From the NCBI GenBank assembly GCA_003487525.1, contig DNDT01000477.1, positions 1 through 8,568 on the forward strand: a DNA stretch of 8,568 nt. The letters are read 5' to 3'. The position numbers were made by a program, and so were the translations under genes. Under the pieces are notes generated by a model, which had not been told where the DNA came from, ran no database searches, and saw only the letters and a list, made by a program, of their open reading frames with translations. Below, one piece after another: positions 6,775-8,568 of the stretch. The stretch is from Flavobacteriales bacterium (GTDB lineage Bacteria; Bacteroidota; Bacteroidia; Flavobacteriales_E; Vicingaceae). The stretch's first letter is position 1; every line of letters begins with the position of its first letter.

Positions 6775-8568
6775 TTATTTAACCTTTTGTTCTTCGGATT
6801 GTTCTGCTCTTTGTACCGATATCACTCCTTTTACCTGATTAATATTCTCAACCAGCTCATCTAAATGGCTTGTGTTTTCAATATAAAGCGTAATGCTTCC
6901 TTCAAAAATTCCATCGTGACTTTTAAACTGAAGCGAGCGCATGTTCACGTCCAGTTCTTCAGAAATTACACGGGTAATGTTACTAACAATACCAACATCA
7001 TCTATACCTGTTACGTCAATCGTAGTGATGAACGCAACTTTTTTGTTTTCGGTCCACCTTGCACGAAGCACGCGTTTTGAAAACTTTGACATCATATTCA
7101 CGGCTTTCTTGCAATTGGTTTTGTGAACCTTCACGGCCCCTCCTGCAACAGCGAACCCAAAAATCTCATCCCCCGGAATAGGATGACAGCACTCGGCAAG
7201 ACTGTACTCCAGTTTACCGGCATTGTGCTCGAGGATAAGGTTTGAATTATCTTTTTTAATAAAAGGAAAAAAACGACCCAACCGGCTTTTCTTTCGAACC
7301 AGTTTCCTCAGTACAAAGCGGTCTTTTTCCACATCGATCTGATTCAACACGTTCAGGTTGATTTTTTCCCTCCCAACCTGATAGTATAATTCATTAAGGC
7401 TCTTTGCGTCAAAAATGGCCATTAATTCATTGAGGTTGGCTGAATTGAAGGTTACCTTAAGTTGTTTAAATTTCTTTTCAAGGGCGGATTTTCCGAGAGA
7501 CGAAAACTTTTTCTTGTTTCCTTTTAGCAGGTGTTTGATCTTGGCCTTTGCTTTTGCGGTAACCACAAAATTCAACCACTCATCATTGTGTTGCTTTTTT
7601 GAACTCGTGATGATCTCTATCTGATCTCCATTCTTCAATTCATAACTCAACGGAACAAGTTGATGGTTAACCTTGGCTCCCAAGCATCTGGCTCCGATTT
7701 CGGTATGTATCTCAAAGGCAAAATCAAGTGCCGTAGCTCCGCTTGGCAGTGTTTTCAGTTCACCTTTTGGAGTGAAACAATATACCTCAGACGAAAAAAG
7801 ATTCAGCTTAAAGTCATCGATAAAATCAAGGGCATCCGGATCTGGATTTTCGAGCAGGTCACGTATTTTACTCAACCATTTGTCGTAAAATTTATCGTAG
7901 TCTTCGGTCTTGTATTTCCAGTGAGCAGCCAGACCTTTTTCCGCAATGTCGTCCATTCGTCTAGACCTAATTTGCACTTCTACCCATTTTCCGGACGGAC
8001 TCATTACGGTTGTGTGAAGAGATTCATAGCCATTGACGTTCGGAGTTGAGATCCAGTCCCTCAAACGGTCCGGATTTGGCTGATAGAAATCGGTAACCGT
8101 ACTGTAGACCCTCCAGCAATCTGATTTCTCTTTTTCCGGTTTACAGTCCACAATAATTCGAATGGCAAAGATGTCGTATACTTCTGCAAACTTTACCTTC
8201 TTCGATCTCATTTTATTCAGAATCGCATGAACTGATTTTGTGCGTACTCTGATTTCGTATTTCAGTCCCATTTCATCCAAGGCTTTTTTAATGGGCAAAC
8301 TGAATTGGTTCATGAACCGGGTACGAACGGCTTTGGTCTTTTTTAGTTTGGTTTCAATGTCCTGATATTTTTTAGGATCGGTGTACTTTAATCCGAGATC
8401 CTCGAGCTCTGTTTTAATTGCATACAATCCTAAACGGTGTGCCAAAGGAGCGTACAGGTATAGTGTTTCAGAACTTATTTTTAACTGATTGTTTCTGGTC
8501 ATTGCGTCCAGGGTGCGCATGTTGTGGAGACGGTCTCCGAGCTTGATCAGCAGGATGCGGATGTCCTT
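6775..8568 (-). CDS. rel: Bifunctional (p)ppGpp synthetase/hydrolase, Rel/SpoT family (5' end outside window)
   Basis: The frame runs off the right edge. The window holds the last 597 residues, and about 140 N-terminal ones are missing, judging from the family length of about 735. The enzyme makes (p)ppGpp from ATP and GTP or GDP during starvation and breaks it down again. In fragment numbering: the end of the HD hydrolase domain is at 1-25, with GDRLHNMRT holding the metal-binding Asp12 and Asn16, which suggests active hydrolysis. The synthetase domain spans about 100-215, with YDIFAIR (Asp132), RLRD at 168-171, NGYESLHTTV, and EVQIR with catalytic Glu197. The TGS domain is at about 260-322 (VYCFTPKGELKTLPSGATA). 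A zinc-finger region holds AECCHPIPGDE and Cys486. A C-terminal ACT domain lies at about 512-588. RLRD is the basic, bifunctional-type version of the RxKD motif. The gene heads the rel-fur-purA-ostA group. Confidence 0.97.
   Translation of the reverse strand, partial: KDIRILLIKLGDRLHNMRTLDAMTRNNQLKISSETLYLYAPLAHRLGLYAIKTELEDLGLKYTDPKKYQDIETKLKKTKAVRTRFMNQFSLPIKKALDEMGLKYEIRVRTKSVHAILNKMRSKKVKFAEVYDIFAIRIIVDCKPEKEKSDCWRVYSTVTDFYQPNPDRLRDWISTPNVNGYESLHTTVMSPSGKWVEVQIRSRRMDDIAEKGLAAHWKYKTEDYDKFYDKWLSKIRDLLENPDPDALDFIDDFKLNLFSSEVYCFTPKGELKTLPSGATALDFAFEIHTEIGARCLGAKVNHQLVPLSYELKNGDQIEIITSSKKQHNDEWLNFVVTAKAKAKIKHLLKGNKKKFSSLGKSALEKKFKQLKVTFNSANLNELMAIFDAKSLNELYYQVGREKINLNVLNQIDVEKDRFVLRKLVRKKSRLGRFFPFIKKDNSNLILEHNAGKLEYSLAECCHPIPGDEIFGFAVAGGAVKVHKTNCKKAVNMMSKFSKRVLRARWTENKKVAFITTIDVTGIDDVGIVSNITRVISEELDVNMRSLQFKSHDGIFEGSITLYIENTSHLDELVENINQVKGVISVQRAEQSEEQKVK

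Noticed and set aside
7660..8049. 129-codon open frame on the plus strand opposite rel
   Set aside because: It is antisense to the strongly conserved TGS and synthetase domains of rel and has no recognisable protein features, so it is a shadow frame.
8518..8520. ATG at 8520 as the true start of the rel gene
   Set aside because: The frame stays open to the window edge and the 16 upstream codons encode the conserved KDIRILLIKLGDRLHN segment of the hydrolase domain, so the gene starts outside the window.

Overview
The window looks like a stretch of chromosome from a member of the Bacteroidota. Four things point there: a secreted protein ending in a type IX secretion (T9SS) type A sorting domain, a DUF4924 gene, an OstA-like protein of the kind found in this phylum, and promoter-like sequences that resemble TAnnTTTG rather than TATAAT. 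Base composition is moderately AT-rich and coding density is very high. The longest gaps between genes are about 70 and 82 bases. I see no RNA genes, CRISPR array, insertion sequence, phage gene or other sign of recent transfer. I cannot place the organism below phylum.

Layout. Bases 1-110 carry the last 35 codons of an unidentified plus-strand gene. At 181-1254 is a secreted LamG-like (concanavalin A-like) protein with a T9SS tail. After a gap holding a striking inverted repeat that brackets a possible promoter, a tight plus-strand group runs from 1337 to 3409: a membrane-anchored Skp/OmpH-like protein, a DUF4924 protein (TAATG overlap) and a bestrophin-family channel (10-base gap). The remainder is one tight minus-strand group, read from right to left: a bifunctional Rel/SpoT (p)ppGpp enzyme whose 5' end lies outside the window, a Fur-family metalloregulator, adenylosuccinate synthetase PurA, and an OstA/LptA-like envelope protein that overlaps purA by ATGA. 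The two groups converge and their coding regions overlap by 17 bases at 3393-3409.

How the genes fit together. The minus-strand group joins stringent-response nucleotide turnover (rel), metal-dependent regulation (fur), the first committed step of AMP synthesis (purA; the E. coli enzyme is inhibited by ppGpp) and outer-membrane lipopolysaccharide transport (OstA-like). The plus-strand group is a second envelope-related cluster: a periplasmic chaperone-like protein, a conserved protein of unknown role and an ion channel. The protein families are ordinary for the phylum. I found no convincing undescribed system. The best leads are the 1272-1326 inverted repeat, the translationally coupled Skp-like/DUF4924 pair and the coupling of purA to an LPS-transport gene.
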